A stretch of 64,000 bases of DNA from Microbacterium sp. Au-Mic1 (GCF_021341785.1 NZ_JAJTTF010000004.1:248001-312000), one strand, 5' to 3'; positions 52,995-62,362 are shown, counted from the first letter of the stretch. The notes: generated by a model from the letters alone, not told the origin. Made by a program: numbers and translations.

Positions 52995-54413
52995 ATGTCA
53001 TCCGCCCCTTCTCCCGCCACCGCGCGGTCGCGCACCGTCGCGCCGATCGTCGGCGTCATCGTCGCGATGGCGCTCATCGAGGCGCTCTCCGGCATCACCC
53101 AGGGCTACATCAACCCGATCCTGCCCGCGCTCGGACCCGAGCTGAAGATCGACGATCCGACCATCAACGGGCTGTTCCTCATCTCGTCCGTCGCATTCGC
53201 GGTGATGACGCCGATCATCTCGCGCCTGGGTGACAGCCTGGGCTGCCGTCTCGTCCTGCGCATCACTGCCGCCGTCGTCGCGCTCGGCGTGTTCCTCATG
53301 GCGCTGTGGCCGACGCTGGCGACCGTCACGATCGGCGTCGTCATGCTCACCTGCGTGGTCGGTTTCATCCCGCTGATGATGGGAATCCTGCGTGCAACGG
53401 ATGCCGCGGCGACCCGCAGCGGCGTGGGTGCCATGATCGCGACGCTGATGATCACCGTCGGGCTCGGCGGCCTCCTCGCCGGTGTCGTCGGCGCGCAGCG
53501 CCCGACCCTCGGCTTCTGGGTCGCCGTGCCGTTCGCGGTCATCGCGCTCGTGGCATCCCTCTTCCTGCCGAAGGGACTCGAGGGCACTCGTGAACCCCTC
53601 GCCGTGCTGCCTCTGGCGTCGTGCACGCTCGGGCTCATCGGCTTCGTCACGGCGATGTCGATGGGAGGTGATTGGGGATGGGCCTCCCCGCTCACCCTCA
53701 TCACGGGCATCGGCGGGATCGCCCTGCTGGCGCTGTGGTGGCGCCTGGACCGCCGCGCGGACGCCACGCGATTCATCGACCTGCGGATGCTGTCGATCCC
53801 GCGGGTGCGCATCGTCACGGTCGTCACATTCCTGTTCGGCTTCGCCTCGATCAGCTACTTCGGAACCAACGGCATCTTCCTTCACTCGGACGCCGCGATC
53901 ACCTCGTACGGCTTCGGCATGAACCCGCTGCACATCGCGATCATCCTGGCCGCGTGCTCGGTGCTCGCGTTCGCCTCGTCGTTGGCGCTGCCGCCTTTCA
54001 TGCGGCGCGTCGGCGAGCGGGCCGCGCTGTTCACCGCGGCCGCGCTGCTCGCACTCGGCTTCGCGCTCATGGCCGCATTGCACGGCACCATCGCCGGCTA
54101 CATCGTCGGGTTCAGCGTGTTCTACCTGGGTATCGGCGCCTACCAGGCGGCGACGCGCACACTCAGCGTCGAGGGCGTTCCGGTGGACGAGACCGCGACC
54201 GCAGCGGGCCTGAACGAGCTGGCACTTTCCGTCGGGGTCGCGATCGGCGCCGCGGCGGTCAAGCTCATCTCGACGGCGTTCGTGGCGGCCGATGGCCACA
54301 TCTCCCTCGGCGGCGTCCTCGCCATCTGGCTGACGCTGCTGGTGGCAGCCGCCCTGGCCGGCGTCGTCGCGTTGAGGTACCCCCGCAAGACGGCTCTGGA
54401 GGCGAACGCATGA
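52995..54413 (+). CDS. MFS transporter
   Basis: Major facilitator of 472 aa with about 14 membrane helices (DHA2-like). Recognisable are the first helix VAPIVGVIVAMALIEALSGITQG, the loop between helices 2 and 3 (RLGDSLGCRLVLRI), and the later helices such as GLIGFVTAMSMGGDWGWASPLTLITGIGGIALLAL. The ATG at 52995 is preceded by GAAGGA at a somewhat long spacing. It overlaps the M20 hydrolase start (ATGA). A conjugated amino acid could be moved by this protein and cut by the hydrolase. Import or export cannot be decided from sequence. Confidence 0.88.
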   Translation: MSSAPSPATARSRTVAPIVGVIVAMALIEALSGITQGYINPILPALGPELKIDDPTINGLFLISSVAFAVMTPIISRLGDSLGCRLVLRITAAVVALGVFLMALWPTLATVTIGVVMLTCVVGFIPLMMGILRATDAAATRSGVGAMIATLMITVGLGGLLAGVVGAQRPTLGFWVAVPFAVIALVASLFLPKGLEGTREPLAVLPLASCTLGLIGFVTAMSMGGDWGWASPLTLITGIGGIALLALWWRLDRRADATRFIDLRMLSIPRVRIVTVVTFLFGFASISYFGTNGIFLHSDAAITSYGFGMNPLHIAIILAACSVLAFASSLALPPFMRRVGERAALFTAAALLALGFALMAALHGTIAGYIVGFSVFYLGIGAYQAATRTLSVEGVPVDETATAAGLNELALSVGVAIGAAAVKLISTAFVAADGHISLGGVLAIWLTLLVAAALAGVVALRYPRKTALEANA

Positions 54414-55579
54414 CCACTCCGTCCCTGACCGCAGCCCGTGACGACCTGCGGGCATCCGTGGAGGCGCACCGCGACGTGCTCCTCGATCTGAGCCATGCGA
54501 TCCACGCCGATCCCGAGCTCGGCGGCGACGAGTTCCGCGCGGCGGAGCGGGTGCGGGAGGCGCTGCGCGAGGCCGGCTTCGCCTTCGACGGCGCACAGCC
54601 GGAGCAGCCGACGGCTTTCGCCGCCACCGCCGGAACCGGTGACTTCGTCGTGGCGGTGTGCGTCGAGTACGACGCGCTGCCCGAGATCGGTCACGGGTGC
54701 GGGCACAACGTGAATGCGGCCTCCGCGGTCGGCGCCGCGCTCGCGCTCGCACCTCTCGCCGACGAGCTCGACATCACCGTGCTCGTGCTGGGCACGCCTG
54801 CCGAGGAATCCTGGGGAGGGAAGATCGACCTGATCGACGCCGGGTTCTTCGATGGCGCCGCGATCGCGATGATGGCGCATGCCTCGGGCGAGGATAACGT
54901 CGGTGCGTCCTCGTTGGCGCTCGGGTGCTGGGACATGACGTTCCACGGGCGCGGTGCGCATGCCGCCGCAGCCCCGACCGAGGGCGTGAATGCGCTGGAC
55001 GCGATCGTGATCGCCCAGACGGCGACGGCGCTCGCCCGGCAGCAGCTGCCGAATGACATCGTCATGTCGTCGATCGTGGTCGACGGCGGAACGGCGCCGA
55101 ACGTCATCCCGGCTCGCGCGACCGCCCGGGTGGAGCTGCGAGCGCCCCGCAAGGAGCAGCTGGACGCGCTCTGGGATCGGGTGCGCCGCTGCTACGAGGC
55201 CGGGGCGCTGGCCACCGGGTGCTCGCTCACGATCGAGCCGGTGGGTCACGCGTTCGCGGATCTCCGTCAGGATGCAGGGCTGTCCCGCGCCTACGCCGAT
55301 GCGCTGGTCGGGATCGGCCGCCGCATCGAGGTCGATGGGCCTGCCGTCGGTTCGACCGACATGGGCAACGTGTCGCACATCGTGCCCAGCATCCACCCGA
55401 TGATCGGGTTCGAGGTGGCAGGGGCCGTGCACCACACGGCGGAGTTCGCGGCGGCCTGCGCGACTGCCGAGGCGGACGCGGCGATCCTGGACGCCGCCTA
55501 TGGCATGGCGGCGGCGGCGGCCGCGGTGGCGTCGGCTCCTGACGAGCGTGCGCGCCTGCTCGCCCGGGCCGGGCGATAG
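54410..55579 (+). CDS. M20D-family amidohydrolase/peptidase
   Basis: Zinc (or Mn) metallohydrolase of 389 aa. LSHAIHADPELGGDEFRAAERV opens it. The metal motifs are EYDALPEIGHGCGHNVNAAS (Cys/His), GTPAEESWGGK (Glu) and AHASGEDN; the dimerisation domain includes FHGRGAHAAAAPTEGVNALDA. The late HTAEFAAA carries the final His. Members split N-acyl or aminobenzoyl amino acids (AbgB, HipO, auxin-conjugate hydrolases). Coupled to the MFS gene by a 4-base overlap, it is followed by a strong hairpin. Confidence 0.9.
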   Translation: MTTPSLTAARDDLRASVEAHRDVLLDLSHAIHADPELGGDEFRAAERVREALREAGFAFDGAQPEQPTAFAATAGTGDFVVAVCVEYDALPEIGHGCGHNVNAASAVGAALALAPLADELDITVLVLGTPAEESWGGKIDLIDAGFFDGAAIAMMAHASGEDNVGASSLALGCWDMTFHGRGAHAAAAPTEGVNALDAIVIAQTATALARQQLPNDIVMSSIVVDGGTAPNVIPARATARVELRAPRKEQLDALWDRVRRCYEAGALATGCSLTIEPVGHAFADLRQDAGLSRAYADALVGIGRRIEVDGPAVGSTDMGNVSHIVPSIHPMIGFEVAGAVHHTAEFAAACATAEADAAILDAAYGMAAAAAAVASAPDERARLLARAGR

Positions 55580-55600
55580 CGCTCGTCGGCGGGCTCTCCG

Positions 55601-55635
55601 AACGTCCTGCGCCGAGTCGTTCGGCGCAGGACGTT
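55601..55635 (+). terminator. Strong hairpin between the M20 gene and the TetR gene
   Basis: AACGTCCTGCGCCGA (55601-55615) is the exact reverse complement of TCGGCGCAGGACGTT (55621-55635) around a 5-base loop, ending in a short T-run. It would act for both convergent genes. Confidence 0.85.
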
Positions 55636-55662
55636 TCCGCGATTGCGCCGGCTTCCGCCTTG

Positions 55663-56310
55663 TCAGTCCTGGGCTGCCAGCCGCAGCTCGAGCTGGTCGA
55701 GCACGAGACCGAGGCCGTAGTCGAACTCGTCGCCGTAGCGATAGTCGTGTCCGAGGACCATCTGGTCGAGCATCTCGGCGAGGTGCGGGTACTCGGCCGC
55801 GGGCAGCTCCAGCCCCTCCGCGAAGGCGTCAGGTCCCGTGTCGGGCGCGAACGGCAGACTGACCTCGGTCAGCACGAAACCGTAGATGTAGGCGTCGAGC
55901 GCGGAGTAGGCGTGGGCCGCCAGCGCGAGATCGAAGCCGTCCCGGCGCAACAGCCCGAGCACCCGGTCGTGGTGGCGCATCACCACCTCGCCGGGATTCG
56001 CCCGTGACTCGAGCAGCGTGAGCGCCCACGAGTGCCTCTTGAGCACGTCGCGCATGGCCTGGGCGCGGGAGGTCATCGCCGTGCGCCACGGCGTGCCGAT
56101 CTCCGGCAGCGGGATCTGCGTGAACGCCGCATCGGCGAGCAGGTCGAGCAGCTCCTCCTTGCCGGAGACGTGGTGGTACAACGACATCGCCTCAGCGCCG
56201 AGGGCTCTGGCGACGCTGCGCATGCTCACGGCGACGAGACCGCCGTCGTCCGCCACCTCGATCGCGGCATCGACGATGCGCTCGCGGCTGAGCGGTGTGC
56301 GCGGGGTCAT
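55663..56310 (-). CDS. TetR/AcrR-family regulator (TetR_C_1 type)
   Basis: Repressor of 215 aa. The N-terminal HTH is LSRERIVDAAIEVADDGGLVAVSMRSVARALGAEAMSLYHHVSGKEELLDLL, close to classical TetR and SACE-type repressors. The C-terminal part (ALDAYIYGFVLTEVSLPF, FDYGLGLVLDQLELRL) is the TetR_C_1 ligand domain. It diverges from an oxidoreductase gene across 86 bp with two perfect palindromes, its likely operators. The ligand is unknown; repressors of this layout often sense the substrate of the divergent enzyme. Confidence 0.92.
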   Translation of the reverse strand: MTPRTPLSRERIVDAAIEVADDGGLVAVSMRSVARALGAEAMSLYHHVSGKEELLDLLADAAFTQIPLPEIGTPWRTAMTSRAQAMRDVLKRHSWALTLLESRANPGEVVMRHHDRVLGLLRRDGFDLALAAHAYSALDAYIYGFVLTEVSLPFAPDTGPDAFAEGLELPAAEYPHLAEMLDQMVLGHDYRYGDEFDYGLGLVLDQLELRLAAQD

Positions 56311-56340
56311 GCCGGCTCCGTTCCGGGCGACACTTGCGCC

Positions 56341-56354
56341 CTTACGAGTGTAAG
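56341..56354. promoter_or_regulatory. TetR operator 1 (CTTAC-N4-GTAAG)
   Basis: CTTACGAGTGTAAG is a perfect 5+5 inverted repeat. It lies 30 bp before the TetR start codon. Confidence 0.8.
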
Positions 56355-56374
56355 GCTATCGTGGCGGTCACGGA

Positions 56375-56388
56375 CTTACAGGCGTAAG
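56375..56388. promoter_or_regulatory. TetR operator 2 (CTTAC-N4-GTAAG)
   Basis: CTTACAGGCGTAAG has the same arms and spacer length as operator 1, 34 bp away centre to centre. It ends 8 nt before the oxidoreductase ATG at 56397. Confidence 0.8.
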
Positions 56389-56396
56389 GGGACAGA

Positions 56397-57422
56397 ATGC
56401 GCGCAGGTGTGGTGGAAGGATATGGGCCTCCGTCGGTCGTGCGGATCGCGACGGTGGCCGATCCGGTCGCCGGTCGCGGCGAGGCCCTCGTCCGGGTGAT
56501 GGCGGCGACCGTGAACTCGGGCGACGCCCGCATCCGCGGCGCGCGCTTCCCGCGCGGGTTCGCTCTGCCGGGCAGGCTCGCGCTCGGCGTGAAGGGTCCT
56601 CGGGTCGCGGTGCTCGGAATCGTCTTCGCCGGGGTGGTCGAGGCGCTCGGCGCGGACGCCGCCGGCGCGGGGCGAGCGGACGGTGAGACAACGGCATCCG
56701 GGCTCGCCGTCGGAGAACGCGTCTGCGGGATGGCGGGCGCGCGCATGGGTGCGCACGCCGAACTCGCCGCGGTCTCCGTCTCCCGGCTCGTGCGCATCCC
56801 CGGTGGGATCTCGTTCGACGATGCGGCCGGGGTGCTCTTCGGCGGTACGACGGCGCTGCACTATCTGAGGGACAAGGCCGCGGTGCGAGCGGGCGAGCAC
56901 GTGCTGGTCATCGGCGCCTCCGGCGCGGTCGGCACGAATGCGGTGCAGCTCGCGAAGCATTTCGGAGCGCAGGTCACCGCCATGACGAGCGCGCGAAACG
57001 CCGGGCTCGTCTCCGCGCTCGGCGCCGACCGGGTCATCGACTACCGGGTCGATCCGATCGGATCGCTCGCGGATCGCGGCGAGCGCTTCGACGTCGTGTT
57101 CGACACGGTCGGCGCGCTGAACCCGAAGTCCGGCCGGTCGCTCCTCGCCGAGGGGGGACGGCTGCTGCTCGCCGTCGCGAGCCTCGGCGAGATGATCACC
57201 GCGCGCGGCCCGGTGAAGACCGGGACCGCCCCGGAGCGGGCCGAGGACTTCGCGACGCTGCTCGACCTGGTCGGATCGGGGGAGCTGCGCGTCGTCATCG
57301 ACGAGACGCTTCCGCTCGATCGCCTCGCCGAGGCGCACGCGCGCGTCGACTCCGGTCGCAAGGTCGGCAATCTCGTCCTGCGCCCGCAGGAGGTCGCGGT
57401 CGGGACCGAGCGCGCGGCCTGA
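56397..57422 (+). CDS. NAD(P)-dependent quinone-oxidoreductase-like MDR protein
   Basis: Medium-chain dehydrogenase/reductase of 341 aa. The N-terminal catalytic fold (PVAGRGEALVRVMAATVNSGDARIRG) lacks the catalytic-zinc Cys/His and the four-Cys structural zinc site, as in quinone oxidoreductases. The nucleotide site is LVIGASGAVGTNAVQLAKHFGAQVTA. DVVFDTVGALNP and LDRLAEAHARVDSGRKVGNLVL are typical of this group. It would reduce a quinone or enone with NADPH. The two TetR operators in front imply induction by a toxic or unusual compound. Confidence 0.87.
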   Translation: MRAGVVEGYGPPSVVRIATVADPVAGRGEALVRVMAATVNSGDARIRGARFPRGFALPGRLALGVKGPRVAVLGIVFAGVVEALGADAAGAGRADGETTASGLAVGERVCGMAGARMGAHAELAAVSVSRLVRIPGGISFDDAAGVLFGGTTALHYLRDKAAVRAGEHVLVIGASGAVGTNAVQLAKHFGAQVTAMTSARNAGLVSALGADRVIDYRVDPIGSLADRGERFDVVFDTVGALNPKSGRSLLAEGGRLLLAVASLGEMITARGPVKTGTAPERAEDFATLLDLVGSGELRVVIDETLPLDRLAEAHARVDSGRKVGNLVLRPQEVAVGTERAA

Positions 57423-57485
57423 TCGGGGAGCCGACGCGGTTGCCGTCCGCGCGGGCGCGGTCGGCGGCGACGAGGCACAGGGTGG

Positions 57486-58550
57486 TCACCACGCTCCGCG
57501 TGTCGGAGTGCGTCCTTCCCGGGTGTCGTCCGGCAGCGCCATCTCCGCGCGCATGCCCAGCAGCCGCACCGCGCGATCCGGGGCGATCCGGGCGATGAGC
57601 TCCTGCGCCCTCTCGCGGACGATGCCGCGGTCGGCGGTCTCCGGGATCCGCTTCGTGAACGTCTTCGTCGTGAACGGGACGTACCGCACCTTGAGTCCGA
57701 GGCCGATGACGCCGCGTCCGTCTTCGGCGACGTCGTCGAGCACCTGATCGAGCAGCGCCAGGGCCGCGCGCTCGATCTCGGCCCGTTCGGAGAGGTCGGT
57801 CTGGTAGGTCGTCTCGCGGCTGTGGCCGCGCGGGACCCAGGGCGTGTCGTCGACGACGGCCGACCTCCCGCCCTGTCCGAGCTCCCGGTACCAGAGCCCC
57901 ATCCGCGGGCCGAACTCGGAGATGAGCTCGTCCTCGCCGGCCGCGGCGAGCTGTGCCACGGTGCGGATGCCGAGGGTGAGCAGGCGCTTCGAGACCTTGG
58001 ATCCGACTCCCCACAGCTCGATCACAGCTCGCGCGCCCATCACCTCGTCCCAGTTCTCGGCGGTGAGGCGGAACACGCCCCGAGGCTTGCCGAAGCCGGT
58101 CGCGATCTTGGCCCGCACGAGCGTGTCGCCGATGCCGACGCTGCAGTGCAGCCGCGTGCGGTCCAGGATCGCCTGCTGCAGATGGCGCGCGTACGCCTCG
58201 GGATCGTCCGTGTCGACGCCGACGAAGGCCTCGTCCCAGCCCAGGACCTGCACCACTGCGCCGGGCTGGGCGCGCAGTTCCTCCATCACCTCCGCCGACG
58301 CGGCGAGGTAGGCGGGGGCGTCGACGGGCAGGATCACTGCGTCCGGCACCTTCCTGGCGGCGATTCGCAGCGGCATGCCCGAGCCGACACCGAACGCGCG
58401 CGCCTCGTACGAGGCCGTGGACACGACCGCGCGCTCGGTGGGATCCCCTCGGCCGCCCACGATGACCGGGAGGCCGGCCAGTTCGGGGCGGCGCAGCACC
58501 TCGACGGCCGCGATGAACTGGTCGAGGTCCACATGGAGCACCCAGCGCAT
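57486..58550 (-). CDS. dinB: Y-family DNA polymerase IV (DinB) with non-aromatic steric gate
   Basis: Translesion polymerase of 354 aa. Catalytic acidic residues are D8 (HVDLDQF) and D106/E107 (LGWDEAF). SYEARAFGV and VVSTASYEAR form the fingers. The steric-gate position after F12 is Ile 13, where E. coli DinB has Phe 13. Helix-hairpin-helix segments (GVGSKVSKRLLTLGIRTVAQL) and the little-finger domain follow. No clear beta-clamp peptide ends the protein, which closes with an Arg/Pro/Thr-rich tail. This resembles mycobacterial DinB2, which incorporates ribonucleotides. The ATG at 58550 has a -10-like TACTGT 7 nt upstream. Confidence 0.9.
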   Translation of the reverse strand: MRWVLHVDLDQFIAAVEVLRRPELAGLPVIVGGRGDPTERAVVSTASYEARAFGVGSGMPLRIAARKVPDAVILPVDAPAYLAASAEVMEELRAQPGAVVQVLGWDEAFVGVDTDDPEAYARHLQQAILDRTRLHCSVGIGDTLVRAKIATGFGKPRGVFRLTAENWDEVMGARAVIELWGVGSKVSKRLLTLGIRTVAQLAAAGEDELISEFGPRMGLWYRELGQGGRSAVVDDTPWVPRGHSRETTYQTDLSERAEIERAALALLDQVLDDVAEDGRGVIGLGLKVRYVPFTTKTFTKRIPETADRGIVRERAQELIARIAPDRAVRLLGMRAEMALPDDTREGRTPTRGAW

Positions 58551-58557
58551 GCCCCCG

Positions 58558-58563
58558 ACAGTA
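58558..58563 (-). promoter_or_regulatory. Probable -10 (TACTGT, minus strand) of leaderless dinB
   Basis: TACTGT read on the minus strand ends 7 nt before the dinB ATG at 58550. No LexA box (GAAC-type) was seen nearby. Confidence 0.5.
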
Positions 58564-58597
58564 CGCGGCGTGAGCAGGGCGCGCACCTGGGCCGCGC

Positions 58598-58603
58598 TAT
58601 GCT
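58598..58603 (+). promoter_or_regulatory. Probable -10 (TATGCT) of the small membrane protein gene
   Basis: TATGCT ends 6 nt before the ATG at 58610, with no ribosome site in the gap. Confidence 0.55.
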
Positions 58604-58609
58604 CCGGCC

Positions 58610-59032
58610 ATGGGCCTCTTCTTCACACGCACCCTGATCTTCCTGGCGTCGTCGGCGCTCGGCCTCATCGTGGCCGATCTGCTGCTGACGGGCTTCACCA
58701 TCGAGTGGAGCAAGTGGTGGGGTTTCGTGCTGTGCGTGCTCATCTTCACGGTGCTGCAGAGCCTGCTCGCGCCGTGGATCACGTCCATGGCCAACCGCTA
58801 CGCTCCCGCGCTGCTGGGCGGGATCGGCATCATCTCCACCTTCGTGGCTCTGCTCATCGTCGTGCTGCTGCCGATCGGCGGCCTGCGGATCACCGACGCG
58901 CTCGGCTGGATCCTCGGACCCGTCGTCGTCTGGATCATCACGGCGCTGTGCACGGTCGTGCTGCCGCTGCTGCTGATCAAGCGCGAGGTGCGCGAGGCCG
59001 CCGCTCTGAAGGCTGCGGCCAAGAAGCGCTGA
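58610..59032 (+). CDS. Small membrane protein of the phage-holin/4-TMS superfamily
   Basis: Protein of 140 aa with four predicted helices (about 5-25, 37-55, 67-87, 97-118) and a Lys/Ala-rich cytosolic tail. LIFLASSALGLIVADLLLTGFTI and SLLAPWITSMANRYAPALLGGIGIISTF fit the actinobacterial family annotated as phage holin family or 4-TMS superfamily IV. No phage gene is near, so a holin role is unlikely. It shares a 59-bp divergent region with dinB. Function unknown. Confidence 0.8.
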   Translation: MGLFFTRTLIFLASSALGLIVADLLLTGFTIEWSKWWGFVLCVLIFTVLQSLLAPWITSMANRYAPALLGGIGIISTFVALLIVVLLPIGGLRITDALGWILGPVVVWIITALCTVVLPLLLIKREVREAAALKAAAKKR

Positions 59033-59037
59033 TCCGC

Positions 59038-59621
<584 letters not shown>

Positions 59622-59622
<1 letters not shown>

Positions 59623-60560
59623 CAGTCCTCGCGCAGGTCCTCGAAGAGGGCCGTGGACAGGTAGCGCTCGCCGGTGTCCGGGGCGATCACGACGATGGTC
59701 TTGCCCGCGTTCTCGGGGCGGGCGGCGACCTTCAGCGCCTGGGCCACGGCGGCGCCGGCGGAGATGCCGACCAGCAGGCCCTCCTTCGCCGCGAGGTCGC
59801 GGGCGGTGGTGAGCGACTCGTCGAAACCGGCCGTGATGATCTCGTCGATGACCTCGCGGTCCAGGATCGCGGGGACGAAGTTCGGGCCGATGCCCTGGAT
59901 CTTCGCCGGTCCGGGGTGGCCCTCACTGAGCAGCGGGGAGTCGGTCGGCTCGACGGCGATCACCTTGACGTCGGGGTTGGCCGCCTTGAGCGCCTGACCG
60001 GTGCCCGTGATCGTGCCTCCGGTCCCGATGCCCGCGACGAAGACGTCGACGTTGCCGTCGGTGTCGCGCAGGATCTCCTGCGCGGTGGTCTCCCGGTGGA
60101 TCTGCGGGTTCGCGGCGTTCTCGAACTGGCGCGCCCAGACGGCTCCGGGGGTCTCGGCGATGATCTCCTGCAGCTTCTCGATCGCGCCCTTCATGCCGAG
60201 CGTCGGGTCGGTGAGCACGAGCTCGGCACCGAACGCCTTCAGCAGGACCCGGCGCTCCTTCGACATCGATGCGGGCATCGTCAGGATCACGCGGTAGCCG
60301 CGCGCGGCGCCCACCATCGCCAGCGCGATGCCGGTGTTGCCGCTCGTCGCCTCGACGATCGTTCCGCCGGGCTTCAGCTCGCCGGAGGCCTCCGCGGCGT
60401 CGACGATGGCGATGCCGATGCGGTCCTTGACGCTCGAGGCCGGGTTGAACGACTCGAGCTTGACCAGCACCGTGGCGCCGAGGCCCTCGGTCACGTGGTT
60501 CAGCTTGACGAGCGGGGTGTTGCCGAACGTGCTGGTGATGTCGGAGTGGATGCCTGCCAT
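59622..60560 (-). CDS. cysK: O-acetylserine sulfhydrylase (cysteine synthase A)
   Basis: PLP enzyme of 312 aa joining O-acetylserine and sulfide to give cysteine. The PLP Lys is in [16 protein letters not shown], the substrate loop is [21 protein letters not shown], and the phosphate site is [13 protein letters not shown]. The end, [16 protein letters not shown], is family-typical. ATG at 60560 follows GAAAGGTCCCTC; an upstream frame to 60638 is not family-like. A TAGGCT on the minus strand about 80 nt upstream is a possible -10. It precedes cysE. Confidence 0.96.
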
Positions 60561-60684
60561 GAGGGACCTTTCGATGGACGCACTTCTTCGCGGTTGCGAC
60601 GACCCCATCCCGCTTCCGACGGGGACACGATCGAGCACAGCCTAGGACGGCGGGGTGTGGGCCCGGTGAATGTGACGGCCGCAT

Positions 60685-60690
60685 TACGCT
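60685..60690 (+). promoter_or_regulatory. Probable -10 (TACGCT) of leaderless prmC
   Basis: TACGCT ends 8 nt before the prmC ATG at 60699; the gap GGACGTCT is not a ribosome site. Confidence 0.5.
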
Positions 60691-60698
60691 GGACGTCT

Positions 60699-61556
60699 AT
60701 GCCCGTGCCGCTCTCCGATGCCCTCCGCCGTGCCGCCACGATGCTCGGCGACGCCGGCGTCCCGGATCCCGCCGTCGACGCCGAGCTCCTCGCCGGACAT
60801 GTCCTGGGGCTCGGCCGCGGCGGCGTGCAGGCCGCGACGATCCGCGGGGATGCGCTGAGCTCTGAGGACGAGGCGGCGCTGGACGCGCTGGTGACGCGCC
60901 GCGCGGCACGCGAGCCGCTTCAGCACCTCACCGGCACGGCGCCCTTCCGCCATCTCGAGCTGGCCGTGGGGCCCGGCGTGTTCGTGCCGAGGCCGGAGAC
61001 CGAGATCGTCGCGCAGTTCGCGATCGATGCGCTGCTCGCGGCGGCCTCGCCGGTGCCGATCGGCGTGGACCTGTGCACCGGATCCGGAGCCATAGCCCTC
61101 GCCCTCGCGACAGAGGTGCCGCACGCGCAGGTGCATGCAGTCGAGCTCTCGCCCGAGGCGCACGTCTGGGCGCTGCGGAACACGGCGGGCCAGGAGAACC
61201 TCTCTCTCGTGCTCGGCGATCTCCGGTCGGAACTGGGGGAGCTGGACGGCACGGTCGACGTGGTCATCTCCAACCCTCCGTACGTGCCGGACGACGCGAT
61301 CCCGCGCGACCCCGAGGTGCGCCTGCACGACCCGGCGCTCGCGCTGTACGGCGGCCCCGACGGGCTGGACGTGGTGCGCGCGATCAGCCGCCGCGCCTGG
61401 GCGCTGCTGCACTCCGGCGGCACGCTCGTGCTCGAGCACGCCGAGGTACAGGGCACGGCCATCCGTGAGCTCCTCGCCGCGGACGGCTGGCGCGCCATGG
61501 CGACGCACCAGGATCTGACCCGGCGCGACCGAGCGACGACGGCCATCCGGCCGTAA
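60699..61556 (+). CDS. prmC: Release-factor glutamine methyltransferase
   Basis: SAM-dependent enzyme of 285 aa that methylates the Gln of the GGQ motif in RF1 and RF2. The N-terminal helical domain (residues 1-75, VPDPAVDAELLAGHVLGLGR, LVTRRAAREPLQHLTGTAPFRHLEL) binds the release factor. VGPGVFVPRPETE, VDLCTGSGAIALALATE and the catalytic VVISNPPYVP follow. In relatives it lies directly after prfA; here a 9-kb block separates them. A separate -10 next to its ATG would free it from prfA. Confidence 0.94.
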   Translation: MPVPLSDALRRAATMLGDAGVPDPAVDAELLAGHVLGLGRGGVQAATIRGDALSSEDEAALDALVTRRAAREPLQHLTGTAPFRHLELAVGPGVFVPRPETEIVAQFAIDALLAAASPVPIGVDLCTGSGAIALALATEVPHAQVHAVELSPEAHVWALRNTAGQENLSLVLGDLRSELGELDGTVDVVISNPPYVPDDAIPRDPEVRLHDPALALYGGPDGLDVVRAISRRAWALLHSGGTLVLEHAEVQGTAIRELLAADGWRAMATHQDLTRRDRATTAIRP

Positions 61557-61650
61557 CAGGATCACCGATCGGCCGCGATCGCCGACAGGGGCGGGAGGCC
61601 GACCGCGGGCGACTCGCATGCCTGCTCAGGGCGCACGGTGCCGCGCCCCG

Positions 61651-61656
61651 TAGACT
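61651..61656 (+). promoter_or_regulatory. Probable -10 (TAGACT) of leaderless tsaC
   Basis: TAGACT ends 9 nt before the tsaC ATG at 61666; no ribosome site in the gap. Confidence 0.55.
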
Positions 61657-61665
61657 GGGCCGGTC

Positions 61666-62340
61666 ATGTCCTCCCTCTTCGATAGCCGCGACGCGGATCA
61701 GATCCTCACCGGTATGCGCCAGGCCCGTCTGGCCATCGGCCGCGGCGAGCTGGTCGTGCTCCCCACCGACACCGTGTACGGCGTGGGCGCCGACGCCTTC
61801 AGCCCCGCCGCCGTGCAGCGCCTGCTCGACGCGAAGGGGCGAGGGCGTCAGCAGCCGCCGCCCGTCCTGGTCGGCAGCACCGCCACCCTGGCCGCGCTCG
61901 TCGAGTCCGTGCCCGAGCCCGTGCAGCGTCTGGTCGACGAGTTCTGGCCCGGCGGACTCACGATCGTGCTGCCCGCGCAGCAATCCCTGGTCTGGGACCT
62001 CGGCGAGACCCATGGCACGGTGGCCGTGCGGATGCCGGACCACAGGGTTGCGCTCGCGCTGCTCGAGGAGACGGGTCCGCTCGCGGTCTCCAGTGCGAAC
62101 CTCACGGGAGAGCCGGCCGCCGTCGAGGTCGAGCAGGCCAGGGGCATGCTCGGCGACAGCATCGAGGTCTACCTCGACGCGGGACCGGCGGCGAAGGGCG
62201 TGGCCTCCACGATCATCGACGCGACGTCGCTCGTGCGCCCCGGTGGCGAGGACGCGAAGGTGCGCGTGCTCCGCGAGGGCGCTGTCTCGCGCGAGGAACT
62301 CGTCCGCGTGCTCGGGGACCTGCTCGACGAGCAGCCCTGA
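61666..62340 (+). CDS. tsaC: L-threonylcarbamoyladenylate synthase (Sua5/YrdC/YwlC)
   Basis: Enzyme of 224 aa making threonylcarbamoyl-AMP for the t6A modification of ANN-reading tRNAs. The YrdC fold shows IGRGELVVLPTDTVYGVGADAF, the KxR motif in LLDAKGRGRQQPPPVLV, FWPGGLTIVLPAQ, VAVRMPDH and the SSANLTGEPA motif. The C-terminal Sua5 domain is absent, as in the short TsaC type, although about 20 residues extend past it. Part of the prmC-tsaC-tagO-atpI block; tagO starts 22 bp later. Confidence 0.94.
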   Translation: MSSLFDSRDADQILTGMRQARLAIGRGELVVLPTDTVYGVGADAFSPAAVQRLLDAKGRGRQQPPPVLVGSTATLAALVESVPEPVQRLVDEFWPGGLTIVLPAQQSLVWDLGETHGTVAVRMPDHRVALALLEETGPLAVSSANLTGEPAAVEVEQARGMLGDSIEVYLDAGPAAKGVASTIIDATSLVRPGGEDAKVRVLREGAVSREELVRVLGDLLDEQP

Positions 62341-62362
62341 TCCCGGCGGAGGAGAGCGACCC

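Noticed and set aside
58551..58609. LexA (SOS) box for dinB
   Set aside because: No GAAC-N4-GTTC type palindrome is present in the 59-bp region.
58610..59032. Prophage remnant suggested by a phage-holin-family membrane protein
   Set aside because: No integrase, lysin, capsid or terminase genes nearby; this family is common on actinobacterial chromosomes.
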